Shown here: positions 10,448 to 19,405 of the stretch, piece after piece
Layout: each line of letters opens with the position of its first letter
Numbering within the stretch: position 1 is the stretch's first letter
Assembly: GCA_963812915.1 (NCBI GenBank)
Contig: CAWEXB010000006.1
Location: 124,001-188,000 of the forward strand
Origin: JACVRW01 sp963812915
GTDB taxonomy: Bacteria > Actinomycetota > Thermoleophilia > Solirubrobacterales > Thermoleophilaceae
DNA length: 64,000 bases
Direction: 5' to 3'
Program-made: the position numbers and the translations under genes
Notes under the pieces: generated by a model
Told to the model about the DNA's origin: nothing
The model's database searches: none
What the model saw: only the letters and a program-made list of their open reading frames with translations

Positions 10448-11026
10448 TCAGGCGTCCGGCGGCTGGCTTGGCTGCCCGCTTGCCCGCCGCCGGGCGGCGT
10501 GCCGGGCGACGCGAGCGCGGTTGCCGCAGGCTTTTGAACACCAGACCTGCTGCGGGTGCTCGCGTAGATAGAGCATTCCGCAGCTCGGAGCGCCGCAGAC
10601 GGATAGCCGATCCTCGCGGCGATCGGCGAGTTCGATTGCCGAGCGTGCAACCGTCGACTCGAATAGGTCGTAGGGATCGCGCGCGTCTGGCTCCTCAACG
10701 GCGTCGCCCTCGGGCGTCAGCGCGGCTCTAAGCGGGACCGAGGCGCTGACCGCGTTGATCCGCCGCCGCCCCCCTTCCGGCGGGTGCTCGCCGTGTGCGC
10801 GGGCGTGGAGGAGCTCACGGACGGTGTCGCGTAGGGCCCGCACCTCTGGCAGGCGTCCGGACGCGGCCTCGACGCCGGCGATCCGGCCCCGCTCGGCGGC
10901 GATCCAGGCCTTGAGCTGGTCCTCGTCTTCGAGTAGGTCGCGGTCGCCGGCCGAGGTGACGATCACCGTGTTGGCGAGGTCGACCGCGGGCGGAAAGCCA
11001 AGCCAGGGAAACGCCTCGTGATCCAC
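10448..11026 (-). CDS. CGNR zinc-finger (ABATE-type) transcriptional regulator
   Basis: A protein of 192 residues from a GTG at 11026, preceded by AAAGG at 7-base spacing; an ATG 11 codons upstream (11059) is the alternative start. The N-terminal part (AVDLANTVIV..., LKAWIAAERGRIAGVE) is the ABATE-like domain. The C-terminus carries the treble-clef CGNR finger: RLSVCGAPSCGMLYL, then WCSKACGNRARVARHAARRR. These proteins are thought to be stress-responsive DNA-binding regulators. It is divergently transcribed from an ABM-domain gene across a short intergenic region, a common arrangement for a regulator and its target. Confidence 0.85.
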   Translation of the reverse strand: MDHEAFPWLGFPPAVDLANTVIVTSAGDRDLLEDEDQLKAWIAAERGRIAGVEAASGRLPEVRALRDTVRELLHARAHGEHPPEGGRRRINAVSASVPLRAALTPEGDAVEEPDARDPYDLFESTVARSAIELADRREDRLSVCGAPSCGMLYLREHPQQVWCSKACGNRARVARHAARRRASGQPSQPPDA

Positions 11027-11051
11027 TCTAACGCCTTTCGTCCCAAAGTAA

Positions 11052-11080
11052 GTTAGCACCTGATAGGGTCCCGCACTAAC
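11052..11080. promoter_or_regulatory. Interrupted inverted repeat GTTAG-N19-CTAAC between divergent genes
   Basis: GTTAG at 11052-11056 and CTAAC at 11076-11080 lie between the CGNR regulator and the ABM gene. Symmetry is only 5 bp, so this is a weak operator candidate supported mainly by its position. Confidence 0.25.
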
Positions 11081-11113
11081 CCAGATCCAGCCCCTACTGC
11101 ATTAGGAGGGTGT

Positions 11114-11410
11114 ATGCCCGAGTTCTACGATGTCGTTCACGCGAAGGTCCGCGACGGGGCCGAGGAGGAGATGCTGAGGCGCAGGCCGGCGCTGGAGGCC
11201 GGGGTCCGAGAGAAGCTGCCCGGTCTGCTCGACATCCGCCTCATCCGGCTCGACGACGGGAGCTACCTGGACTTGCTGCGATGGGAATCGCGAGAGGCAG
11301 CGGACGCCGCGATCGAGAGGTTCGCGGAGATCCCGGAGGCCGACGAGATCCATGACTTCCTCACCGGGGGCGACCTCGCCCACCATCGCGGCGAGGTCGC
11401 GGGCGGCTGA
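11114..11410 (+). CDS. Small antibiotic-biosynthesis-monooxygenase-like (ABM, dimeric alpha-beta barrel) protein
   Basis: A 98-residue protein with AGGAGG 5 bases before the ATG. The pattern EFYDVVHAKVRDGAEEEMLRRR, LPGLLDIRLIRLDDGSYLDLLRWESREAADAA fits the ferredoxin-like ABM fold: two beta strands flanking a helix, and a conserved W in DLLRW. Such proteins are cofactor-free oxygenases or small-molecule binders. It is divergent from the CGNR regulator, which probably controls it. The substrate is unknown. Confidence 0.6.
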   Translation: MPEFYDVVHAKVRDGAEEEMLRRRPALEAGVREKLPGLLDIRLIRLDDGSYLDLLRWESREAADAAIERFAEIPEADEIHDFLTGGDLAHHRGEVAGG

Positions 11411-11681
11411 TGGCGGCGAGCTCGATGGGGGTCGAGGCCGGCCCCGACGGGCGCTGCTCGTCTGCAGCAGTCAGGCCGGCTCCTCCGGGCGGTGATGGAG
11501 GCGGGAGGCGGGCCCACGCGCGTGACGTGGCATCCGGCGCGTGGCCGGGTCGGGTTTTTGGGGGAAGGGTTTGGCCGGGGCCTCGACCTTCTGGTAGCTG
11601 TCGGCGCGGCGGCCTTGGCGGCTGTCTGGTTTGGTCTCGGCGTGACAGCCGGGCCGTTGCGGTTCGAGCTAGGAGGCTGGC

Positions 11682-12992
11682 ATGCTCGCGGTTGCTTTCC
11701 CGCGCGGGACACGGGCCCTCGTTGGGGCATTGGCGGTGGTGGGGTCTGTGGGCGCGGTGATCGTGCCTGCGGCGCTGGGGAATGCGGCGGCGAGCCCCGA
11801 CAGGGACGCGCGCGCGGCCCGGCTGCTGGCGCTCGATCCCGCCGCCCGCGTTGGTGGTAACACGCAGGTGGCCACACCCGCTGGGGTCGGGCTTGTGGGG
11901 GTGCCGGGTCGCGTCAACTTCATGCTCGGGCTGGGGCACCGCCAGCGGATCCTCGGCGGCAACGGCCACGATCAGCTCGGCGCACACGGCCATGGCGCCA
12001 GCGTCCGCGGCGCCGGTGGTCGCGACTTGATCCACGGCGGGCGCGGCGACCAGCGCCTCCACGGCGGCCACGGCCACGACCGCATCCACGGAAGCCACGG
12101 CCACGACATGATCCACGCCGGCCGCGGCCACGACATGATCCACGCCGGCCGCGGCCACGACCGGATTCAGGGCGGCCATGGCCACGACATGATCCGCGGC
12201 GGCCACGGGCACGACCGCATCCGCGGCGGCCGCGGCCACGACCGCATCCACGGCGGCGCCGGCCGCGATCGGCTCGAGGGCGGCCACGGCCGCGATCGGC
12301 TCGTCGACCGGCAGGGCGCGACGGTCGCGGTTGCCGGGCCGGGAGACCGTGTCGACGTCGCCGACGGCGCCAGCGACCGCGTGCTGTGCGCGGCCGGCTC
12401 GACCAGCCGCATCGTCGTCGACCGCGGCGACCGGCTCCACCCCGACTGCCTCGGGCCCGCCGCAAGCGTGAGGTACCGGCGGCCCCCGACCGGGCCGCCA
12501 ACCGCCGACGCCCCGGCGGCCCAGGCCGCCCAGCAAGCCGTCAGCGGCGACGGCAGCTACAACAACCCCTACAAGGCGGAATGCGACGACCCGCGGCTCG
12601 TCGACTGCGAAATCACCGTCTTCGCAGCGCGCAGCCTCTCCGGGCTCTGGGCAAACGAGTACGTGCCCGCCTACCAATGCCCTACGTCTCACCCCTATCT
12701 GTACAACCAAAGCTACGCGCCCGCCGGCACCTCGCTGCCGCACGGCGTTGAGGTCTCGGGGTTGGGGCCGATCGGCGTGTCCATCACCGGGCGAAAGTCC
12801 ATGGAGGGGCCCCCGGAGTCGGACGGCTGGATCTACGACCACGCGATCGCGACCAGCACCGGCTTTCCCGACTCGAGCGCGACGAACTGGGAAATCGACA
12901 CAAACTCGTACCAGGTACAGCTCCACTGCACCAGCAACCGCTTCCACGCCAACAGGTGGCAACTCAGGCCAAACCCCGCGCCCACAGGTTGA
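11682..12992 (+). CDS. Secreted RTX-like, histidine-rich repeat protein with C-terminal VPAYQCP domain
   Basis: A 436-residue protein from an ATG preceded by AGGAGG. Residues 1-38 are a signal peptide. From about residue 112 to 210 come about eleven nine-residue repeats of the RTX calcium-binding type (GGxGxDxIx), unusually rich in histidine, such as GGHGHDRIHGSHGHDMIHA. A linker with DRVLCAAGSTSRIVVDRGDRL follows. The C-terminal domain starts around GDGSYNNPYKAECDD and contains LSGLWANEYVPAYQCP, HPYLYN, GVSITG, SSATNWE and YQVQLHCTS. Four cysteines suggest two disulphides. The same domain is in the protein at 37819-38895, and a relic of it is at 25062. The role is unknown; it may bind Ca2+ or transition metals outside the cell. 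Confidence 0.8.
   Translation: MLAVAFPRGTRALVGALAVVGSVGAVIVPAALGNAAASPDRDARAARLLALDPAARVGGNTQVATPAGVGLVGVPGRVNFMLGLGHRQRILGGNGHDQLGAHGHGASVRGAGGRDLIHGGRGDQRLHGGHGHDRIHGSHGHDMIHAGRGHDMIHAGRGHDRIQGGHGHDMIRGGHGHDRIRGGRGHDRIHGGAGRDRLEGGHGRDRLVDRQGATVAVAGPGDRVDVADGASDRVLCAAGSTSRIVVDRGDRLHPDCLGPAASVRYRRPPTGPPTADAPAAQAAQQAVSGDGSYNNPYKAECDDPRLVDCEITVFAARSLSGLWANEYVPAYQCPTSHPYLYNQSYAPAGTSLPHGVEVSGLGPIGVSITGRKSMEGPPESDGWIYDHAIATSTGFPDSSATNWEIDTNSYQVQLHCTSNRFHANRWQLRPNPAPTG
12022..12306 (+). repeat. In-frame 27-base tandem repeats encoding RTX nonapeptides
   Basis: The DNA repeats with 27-base periodicity, for example copies built on GGCGGCCACGGCCACGA, and translates to GGxGxD nonapeptides inside the secreted protein gene. 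Two neighbouring units (about 12102-12155) are nearly identical, which suggests recent duplication or slippage within the array. Confidence 0.8.
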
Positions 12993-13228
12993 TCGTCGGA
13001 TGAGCGAGGCCTGCGCCTCAGGGATGCGCCCGCCGCTGTGACTTGAGCGGCCGCGCCGGCGAGGCCGATCCGGCGCTCGCCAAACTCCAGATCGCCCGTG
13101 TGCAGGCCTCGCGACGCCCAGCCGCACGGGCCGGAGCCGCTCGTCGTCGCGGCCGGGGCGCGAGCGGAGTGTCAGGACGTCACCGCGACGCTACCCGCCC
13201 GACTGCCATCAAGCTACCCTGCGGCCCA

Positions 13229-13740
13229 GTGGCGAATAGGCCCGACGAGGAGACCGTGCTCGCGGAGGCCGGGTTCGAGTGGCCCCGCTACCCGCGCATC
13301 CTCGTCGCCATCGACGAGACCCCGGCGGCAGCGTTCGCGCTTCGCCACGTGGTCCCGTATGCCGTCGACCAGCGCTCGCAGTTGACGTTGCTCACGGTCG
13401 TGCCGGATCCCTCGGCCGCCGTGATCGCCGCGGGCGTGTCGCCGCAGCGGCTCGCCGAGGAGATGGAGACGGAGGCCGAGACGCGCCTGCGACGCCTCGC
13501 CGCGACGCTGCCGCGGGATCTCTCGGTGACCAGCGATCCTGCGCCATGGTGATCCGGCCGAGGAGATCCTCAAACTGATCGACGAGCAGCCGGTCGACCT
13601 GATCTGCATGGGGGCCCGCGGCCGGGGGCGCATCAGCGGCGCCCTGCTCGGATCCGTGTCGACGGCGGTGCTGCACCACAGCCCGGTACCGGTCATCGTG
13701 CTCCACCCGCCAACGGAGTCGGGGAACGACCGGCGCTGAG
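13229..13740 (+). pseudogene. Universal stress protein (UspA family), one frameshift
   Basis: From a GTG at 13229 the frame gives YPRILVAIDETPAAAFALRHVVPYA and LTLLTVVPDPSAAV, the N-terminal Usp half. The remainder, HGDPAEEILKLIDEQPVDLICMG, the nucleotide-binding GARGRGRISGALLGSVSTAVLHHSPVPVIVLHPP and the stop at 13740, is in another frame. The switch is near 13535-13545. Joined length is about 170 residues, normal for Usp, and the ATP-binding G-x2-G-x9-G-S/T pattern is present. One missing base explains the break, so either a sequencing error or a recent loss. Confidence 0.75.
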
Positions 13741-14010
13741 CGGCCGACGCCGCGTAACCGCTCTGCGGCGGAGTGACTCGGCCACTCGAGATCGTGTCGA
13801 GCGTGCTTGCGCTGGCGGCGATTGTCTCGGAGCCCTCCGCACGTTGATGGCGGCCGCGGCGCGCGGGGTCGGTCAACGGCGGAGGTCGCGGAGGAGCGGT
13901 CGGCTCTCATGTCGTCGAGGGGTTCGGAATGGTGGGACTGAACGTGCTCGACCGGGCGCCGGCGAGACGCCCGACCACGGGCCGGGAGCCCGTCGCGGTC
14001 GGGCGAGGCG
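13741..14010. other. Intergenic region with no recognised gene
   Basis: About 270 bases between the convergent ends of the UspA gene and the secreted DUF1080-type gene. Apart from the terminator that begins at 14011, I see no gene, repeat or RNA signature. Confidence 0.5.
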
Positions 14011-14039
14011 AGCGCCCGGGCCGCAGCAGCCCGGGCGCT
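14011..14039 (-). terminator. Rho-independent-type hairpin downstream of the DUF1080-type gene
   Basis: A perfect 10-bp stem AGCGCCCGGG/CCCGGGCGCT with a 9-base loop, 12 bases past the stop codon of the gene at 14052-15503. There is no U tract, as is usual in high-G+C actinobacteria. Confidence 0.65.
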
Positions 14040-14051
14040 CGTGCCGTTGTC

Positions 14052-15503
14052 CTAGTTGCGCGCGGTGATCTCCGGGGCGCGCGCGGTCTTCCACACCGTG
14101 GCGCCGCCGTTGTTCGCGTTCACCGCACAGTGGATGACCTTGCCGATGTCGTCGGTGGTGGGCGTGTACCGCCTGCCCTGCCCGACCACGAGCGAGTCGG
14201 TCCAGGTCAGGTTCTGGGTCCCGAACTCCGGCTCGGCCGGGGTCGTGAAGTTCCCGAGGTCGAGCTGGCTCGGGGCGCGGAAGCGCGGATGCTCCGGCCC
14301 GATCGGGTTCGAGCGGTACCAGGTGACCCAGAAATCGGCGCCCGGGGTGTTCTCCCACTCGCCGCGGCCACATGTGAGCGGCAGTCCCACGCGTCCCGAG
14401 CCGCCCGCCTCGGGAGGCTCGACATTGACCGGGATGTCGGCCTCGTCGATGTCCTTGACCTGGATCTCGCGGTAGGAGATGCGGTCGTTGCCGCCGTGGG
14501 TCTGGAGGCCCAGGTAGCCCTCGACGAGCTGGCGCGCCATCGTCGGCGGGTCGCCGTTGCGCGAGGCGATCTTCGGCACCGAGTTGTCGAACTGGTTGAT
14601 CACGTCGCCGTCGATCAGCACCGTGTACTGCTGGCCGACCGTGCGGATCTCCATGTCGTGCCAGACGCCCTTGGTGAGCCGCTCGTTGGTCTTTGATTGC
14701 TTGGCGTTCAGGTTGCGGAACCCGTACACCGCGCCGGTCTTGATCGGGTCGCCCGACGGTTGCGGGCCGCCGCCGGTCAGCGTCTCGTTGATCTGGATCT
14801 CGTGGCCGCAGTAAACCTGCGTCCAGTGCTGGTGGTTGTTCGCGTTGTTGTTGGTCGTCAGCGGACCTGTGCCGGCCAGGTTGGTGACGTTGTGCGTGCC
14901 CGTGCGGGCGCAATAAGCGCCCGAGTACAGGAACGGCGGGTCCGAGGCGTCCGAGGCGGGCGGGAACGGACCATCGGCGCCCGCCCACGAGTAAGTCGTC
15001 GACTCCGCCGGGGTGACCCGCCCGCACACCAGGAGCGCCCCCGGGCAGACGTCGAAGTTGTAGCCGGTCGGCTTCTGGGCGAGCACATCCGCGGTGGTGG
15101 CGCCCGTGTACCGGACCTCCGGAGAGCGGATCATCACGCCGCCGTTCCGGGTCGATATCGGCGTGTCTTGCACGGTGTACTGCAGCCTGATCACGGCGTC
15201 GCCGAGCGGGCGCACCGGGTACCAGTAGGCGCCGAACGGCGAAGCGCCCATCAGGAACGACCCCTCGACAGGGTCGAGGGTGGCCTGGCCCTGCGTGGCG
15301 GACGCCGCCGCCGTGCTGCTGGCGAACACCCACTTGTCGAACGAGGCGTCCGAGCCGGTGGGCGAGCCGTCGAAGATGTACTCGAATCCCGGGTCGGGCG
15401 GCGGCGCCACATACTGCGCTTCCGAAGCCGGGGCCAACGCGATGGCGACCATCGCAATGCACCCCGTCAGGAGCACGATGCGCGGGGTGATCCTGCCTTG
15501 CAT
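14052..15503 (-). CDS. Secreted DUF1080/3-keto-disaccharide hydrolase-like protein
   Basis: A 483-residue protein. The chosen ATG (15503) has GGAGGAGGA just upstream; an ATG ten codons earlier lacks one. A signal peptide (RIVLLTGCIAMVAIALAPASEA) is followed by a concanavalin-like domain of the DUF1080 type: YIFDGSPTGSDASFDKWV, VIRLQYTV, NGGVMIRSPEVRY, then W-DMEIRTVGQQYTVLIDGDVINQFD and GYLGLQTHGGNDRISYREIQVKDI, the usual ending of the family. A further Ig-like segment of about 110 residues lies at the C-terminus (LPLTCGRGEWEN to the end). The family acts on carbohydrates outside the cell; the substrate is unknown. A terminator hairpin follows. Confidence 0.8.
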   Translation of the reverse strand: MQGRITPRIVLLTGCIAMVAIALAPASEAQYVAPPPDPGFEYIFDGSPTGSDASFDKWVFASSTAAASATQGQATLDPVEGSFLMGASPFGAYWYPVRPLGDAVIRLQYTVQDTPISTRNGGVMIRSPEVRYTGATTADVLAQKPTGYNFDVCPGALLVCGRVTPAESTTYSWAGADGPFPPASDASDPPFLYSGAYCARTGTHNVTNLAGTGPLTTNNNANNHQHWTQVYCGHEIQINETLTGGGPQPSGDPIKTGAVYGFRNLNAKQSKTNERLTKGVWHDMEIRTVGQQYTVLIDGDVINQFDNSVPKIASRNGDPPTMARQLVEGYLGLQTHGGNDRISYREIQVKDIDEADIPVNVEPPEAGGSGRVGLPLTCGRGEWENTPGADFWVTWYRSNPIGPEHPRFRAPSQLDLGNFTTPAEPEFGTQNLTWTDSLVVGQGRRYTPTTDDIGKVIHCAVNANNGGATVWKTARAPEITARN

Positions 15504-15828
15504 CCGGTCCTCCTCCCTGGCATCCCTCGGCACCCCCGCTTTTTTCCGAGGACTACGCGAACTTAAACCGGACGCCGGTACAAACGTGCTCTCACGTTCG
15601 CTTCCAGCTTATGCCGCTGGCCAAGACGTGGCGGGCCGAGCCGACGAGCTCGGTGGCGGCCGGTGCCGGCCGACGCGCGAGACGGTGCGCGCAGCCAGGG
15701 ACGCGAACGACGAGTACGACCTCGGCGAGCCCAACGCAGGGAGCGCGACGGCTCCCGTTGCCGCGGCGAACACGTAAGTACCCGAGAAGCCGCCGGCAAA
15801 CAGATGCTGCGTCTGCGGCGCGGTCTGA
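15504..15828. other. Intergenic region, nothing recognised
   Basis: About 325 bases between two minus-strand genes. It should hold the promoter of the DUF1080-type gene (the AT-richer stretch near 15540-15580). No coding potential with recognisable similarity was found. Confidence 0.4.
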
Positions 15829-16551
15829 CTAGGGCTTGTGCGCGACTAGCACGGCGTCCATGTAGCGGCGGTCGGCGATCTCCAGATCGGCGAAGCCCAG
15901 CTCGCTTAGCCGCGCGACCGTCTCGGCCTCGGGCATCAACCTGTCGGGGGCTTCGTCCTCGACGTAGTGCAGCACCCACTGGCGCAGGAGGCCGTACTTC
16001 TCTCGGGGCAGCAGCACGTCGAAGAACAGGTTGATTTGGTAGCGCAGCGCCCGGTGATGGTCCTCTCCGGCCTGGGCGTACTTGTCGGCGTTGACGAACA
16101 GCCCCGAGGGAGCGAGCACACGCCAGATCTCGTCCTCGACGCGCGCCCGGTGGTCGACCGACATGTTGTGTAGCGCGTAGCCCGAGGCGATGAGGTCGAA
16201 GGCGCCGCTCGGCACGGCCGCGAGGTAGTGCAGCGCGTCATCGACCACGATCTCGAGCCTTCCGCCCGCGAGTGGCTCGGCCAAGCGCTTGCGCGCCCGT
16301 TCGATCATCTCCGGCTCGTTGTCGACGCCGGTCACGGCGAGCTTGTCGTCGACGAGCAGGAGCACGGTGATCGAGCCATCGCCCATGCCGATGTCGAGCG
16401 CGCGCAGCGGGCCATCGCGGCGCTCGGTGAACGCGGTCACGGCGCCGCGGATGACTTCATGCACCTCGTCCATGAACGGGCGAGCGAGGCGCCAGAGGTG
16501 AAACTCGTCGGTGAGCATCCCGGAGAACCGCCGCTCGCCAAGACCGCTCAT
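15829..16551 (-). CDS. SAM-dependent methyltransferase (class I)
   Basis: A 240-residue protein from the ATG at 16551 (MSGLGERRF), preceded by AGGAT; an upstream in-frame ATG at 16602 is less likely. Motif I is LDIGMGDGSITVLLL, acidic loop VTGVDNEPEMIERAR, motif post-I DDALHYLAAV and motif II/III FDLIASGYALHNMS with LAPSGLFVNADKY. These make a Rossmann methyltransferase core. The C-terminal VLVAHKP closes the sheet. The acceptor substrate cannot be inferred, and neighbours give no pathway. Confidence 0.85.
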   Translation of the reverse strand: MSGLGERRFSGMLTDEFHLWRLARPFMDEVHEVIRGAVTAFTERRDGPLRALDIGMGDGSITVLLLVDDKLAVTGVDNEPEMIERARKRLAEPLAGGRLEIVVDDALHYLAAVPSGAFDLIASGYALHNMSVDHRARVEDEIWRVLAPSGLFVNADKYAQAGEDHHRALRYQINLFFDVLLPREKYGLLRQWVLHYVEDEAPDRLMPEAETVARLSELGFADLEIADRRYMDAVLVAHKP

Positions 16552-17013
16552 CCGCCGATCCTCACCGCTCGTGCCGCGGCCTGTCAAGGACCGCCGCAAC
16601 ACCTTTGGCGATCAGCGTCGGGGCGATCCGGTCAGGCTGGCCTTCGCGATCGCCTGCGCCAGGTCGTGACAGGCGCCGGGTCGATCCGGTGGCTGACGTG
16701 GTAGGCGCCGATGGCCGACGTCGTGGCGCCGGTACCCGCGTCAGTGGAGGCGGCGGCCGAGGTCGCCACGGAGCTGCGCTGGGGCGGGTCACTGCGGCAC
16801 GGGCCGGTGGTCGGGCCGCCAGCTGGCCACGCCTCGGCGTACCGCGCGCCGACCAGCCGCCCTCGAGACCGTCCGGAAGATGTACGACGCACGACTCGAA
16901 GCGGCGATCGTCTGGGGCCCGCGGAGACGCTACGATCTGGGTGAGGGCGGGATCGGTTCGCTACATCTCCTCACAGGGGCACGCGGCGGCCGCAAGCCGT
17001 GCGAGTCAGCAGA
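16552..17013. other. Intergenic region, no recognised gene
   Basis: Open frames exist on both strands here, as expected in G+C-rich DNA, but none shows a recognisable domain, start signal or hydrophobic pattern. It includes the upstream region of the methyltransferase and the uncertain 3' tail of the esterase gene. Confidence 0.4.
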
Positions 17014-18212
17014 TCATCTTGCGGAAGGGAAGCCGCGCGCGCTGCCGGGTCCCTCCCGGGGAGTGGACCGCGACGCGACCCGCTCCGCGGCCTTGGAGCG
17101 TGCACGCGCTACGCGAGAACGAGGCCAGCCGCGTCGGCGGCCTGGCGAAGGAGAAGCGAAAGCCGAATGCGTTGCTTCGCTGCGGCGACGGTCTTGTAGC
17201 TCCACCTCGCCGGCTCGCTCGGGCAACGGTCGCCCGAGAGCGCCTTCGATCCAACGGAACGCGCCCTCGAACGATCGCCAGCTGAGGTCGTAGTTGTGCG
17301 AGCCGCGCTTGATCCGAAAGGTTACGGGGACGTGCGCGCGGCGGGCCGCCCTGACGAACCGCTCTGAGAATCGCCGCACATTGTTCTCGCCGATCTCATT
17401 GGCCGGGCCAGACGGCTCCCCGGGCAGCGCCCGGCCGTCTCCGGCGCTGACGTACATTCGGGTCCAGCGCAGGTTGCGGACCAGCGCGAGTGGGTCGTGC
17501 CCCGTCCAGTAGAAGCGCTGCCGCAGAGGGTCGCCCAGCGCGTAGTCCAGCTGCCCCGGGATGTGGAGTAACGGATTGCGGAGCGACAGCCTCGCCGACA
17601 GCGCGGCGGCGATTCCGAAGTAGCCCGGCCGCTGGCTCGCGTAGAAGGCGGCCCCGTAGCCGCCCAGGGAGAAGCCCGCGATGGCGTGGAAGCGCCTGCC
17701 CCGCCGTACCTTCAGGCGCCGCTCGACCAACGGGATCAGCTCGTCGAGGTGATAACGCTCCCACCCGGGGTCGCCGCGCCGGCCGCCGTTCCACCAATTC
17801 ATGTAATGGCCGTTGGCGCCGGCGTCCGGCATCACGATGATGGCCGGGAAGTCGCCGACGAGGTCCGGCACGATGGTGCCGCGCGGTCGTTCTCCCGTGG
17901 GCTCTGAAGCCAGAAGTCGTACTGACCATCCCCGCCGTGGAGCAAATACAGCACCGGGAATCGGCGCGTCCCGTCGTAGCCGTCGGGCAGCCAGACGTTG
18001 ACGTAGAGGCCATCCCTCGGGTGCGGTGTGCACTTCCCGCAGAGCGGCGGTCGCCCGAACTCAACCCGGCGCGCGTCGACGTGCCGGCTCTGCGTCTTCC
18101 AGGTCACGACTCGACCGGCGCCTGCGGACGGTGCCGGCGCGGTGCCCAGCCAAGTCAGCGCAAGCGCAAAGCACGCGGCAGCCGCGGCGGCGGACCGACG
18201 GCGATGCGGCAT
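17014..18212 (-). pseudogene. Secreted esterase (esterase D/antigen-85-like, PF00756), frameshifted
   Basis: Starts at 18212 with an Arg-rich signal peptide (SAAAAAACFALALTWLGTAPA), then GLYVNVWLPDGYDGTRRFPVLYLLHGG and YDFWLQS. Near 17908 the frame changes and the protein continues as TIVPDLVGDFPAIIVMPDAGANGHYMNWW. RFHAIAGFSLGGYGA (nucleophile Ser in GFSLGG), YFGIAAALSA and the late histidine region IKRGSHNYDLSW follow. This is the esterase D/tannase-like hydrolase fold. The last 90 or so residues before the stop at 17014 are an Arg/Ser-rich run without similarity, so the true stop was probably lost to a second shift near 17200. The substrate is an unknown acyl ester. Confidence 0.72.
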
Positions 18213-18521
18213 GGTGAAACCGTACCTCTCCCGAGATCAGCAGTTCAATCGGGTCACCGCGGGCCGCCGCCAGGCAAGACACCGAAACCGCTCCCGCGGC
18301 TTGCGTCGGGCTGTACCGGCAGGCGCTTCAAACCGTGGGTCGGTACCGGAGATGGCGGGATGCCCTCGAGCGGCTGCGAGCACGGCGCATGCAACATCAG
18401 GCCGATCGCCGTTCTCGATCGCCTCCTCGACCGTGAAGCGATAGAAGATCGCGAGCGAGCGGCTCGGAGCGGGGCCCCGGAAGGCGCGGGCGGGAAACGA
18501 TGAGCACCGAAAGGAACCGAG
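18213..18521. other. Divergent intergenic region
   Basis: About 310 bases between the minus-strand esterase and the plus-strand AhpD-like gene. It must contain both promoters. I see no clear inverted repeat and no additional gene. Confidence 0.4.
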
Positions 18522-19001
18522 ATGACTGACGATGTCCAGGTCGCGAACCGCCGGCTCGACGCGAGCGGGAACGAGGCGCTGATCGGCATGGCCCGGATGG
18601 GCGCGGATGCGTTCGGGTACACGGCGGACCTGCGGATCGACCGCGGCCTCGCCCAGCTCCTGCGGCTGCGGGTCTCGCAGCTCAACAACTGCACCTACTG
18701 CCTCAACCTGCACTACGAGGCGGCGCGCGAGGCGGGCATCCCCCGGGTCAAGATCGACACCCTGACCGCGTGGTGGGAGACCGAGCTTCACTCGGAGGCC
18801 GAGCAGGCGGCGCTCCGCTACACCGAGGCGCTCACCCGCGCCGCCGACACCGACCGGGCCGCGGCGTTCCAGCGCTTCCACGACGCGCTCGCCGAGCACT
18901 TCAGCCCGGAGGAGATGCTCGAGATCGTCGCCGTCGTCGTCAACATGAACGTCTGGACCCGGATCAAGCTTGCCGAGGGCGCGATGCCCGGCCCCGGCTG
19001 A
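18522..19001 (+). CDS. Carboxymuconolactone decarboxylase/AhpD-family protein
   Basis: A 159-residue protein with AAAGGA before the ATG. The alkylhydroperoxidase signature is complete: LLRLRVSQLNNCTYCLNLHYEAAREAG, with the redox CxxC (Cys57, Cys60) and the following His. Then come ALRYTEALTR and FSPEEMLEIVAVVVNMNVWTRIKLA. Such proteins reduce peroxides or act as AhpD-like partners of peroxiredoxins. Fittingly, a remnant of a peroxiredoxin gene follows directly at 19058-19297. Confidence 0.9.
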   Translation: MTDDVQVANRRLDASGNEALIGMARMGADAFGYTADLRIDRGLAQLLRLRVSQLNNCTYCLNLHYEAAREAGIPRVKIDTLTAWWETELHSEAEQAALRYTEALTRAADTDRAAAFQRFHDALAEHFSPEEMLEIVAVVVNMNVWTRIKLAEGAMPGPG

Positions 19002-19057
19002 TTGAGAGCTTCCGCAGCATCGGCTTCAGCGGGGCTGTTCGCGAGGGAGCAGCTCGC

Positions 19058-19297
19058 CTTCAGGTCAAGCTCGTCCTCGTCTACCCGATGACGACAGGGC
19101 GCAACTTCGACGAGGTGCTGCGGGTGATCGATTCGCTGCAGCTGACCGCTCGGCACAAGGTGGCGACGCCCGTGAACTGGCGGCAGGGCGAGGATGTGAT
19201 CATCGCCGGCTCGGTCTCCGACGACGAAGCCAAGAAGACCTATCCCGAGGGCTGGAAGGCGCCGCGGCCTTACATCCGGATCGTGCCCGCGCCGTGA
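19058..19297 (+). pseudogene. 3' remnant of a 1-Cys peroxiredoxin (Prx6-type)
   Basis: The frame reads LQVKLVLVYPMTTGRNFDEV, DSLQLTARHKVATPVNWRQG, DVIIAGSVSDDEAKKTYPEG and WKAPRPYIRIVPAP, then stops. This is the conserved C-terminal 79 residues of Prx6-type peroxiredoxins, including the P-NW and SVSDEEA blocks. The N-terminal catalytic half (PxxxTxxC) is absent upstream, where the AhpD-like gene ends at 19001. The fragment is therefore a deletion remnant, not a gene. Confidence 0.85.
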
Positions 19298-19405
19298 TCC
19301 TGGAGCGGCACTACCTCGGCTGCCTGGCGCACGCTTCGTAGCTGTTGCCGACCCCGGCGAAGCAACTGCCACCGTAGCCCGCGCGAGACCGGATATGGTC
19401 GCTCG

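Noticed and set aside
12022..12306. Regularly spaced repeats resembling a CRISPR array
   Set aside because: The 27-base units are contiguous, in frame and encode RTX nonapeptides; there are no spacers and no cas genes.
11361..13127. A 588-codon minus-strand open frame with Val/Ala-rich repeats
   Set aside because: It is the complement of the RTX repeat gene; its periodicity only mirrors the 27-base coding repeats.
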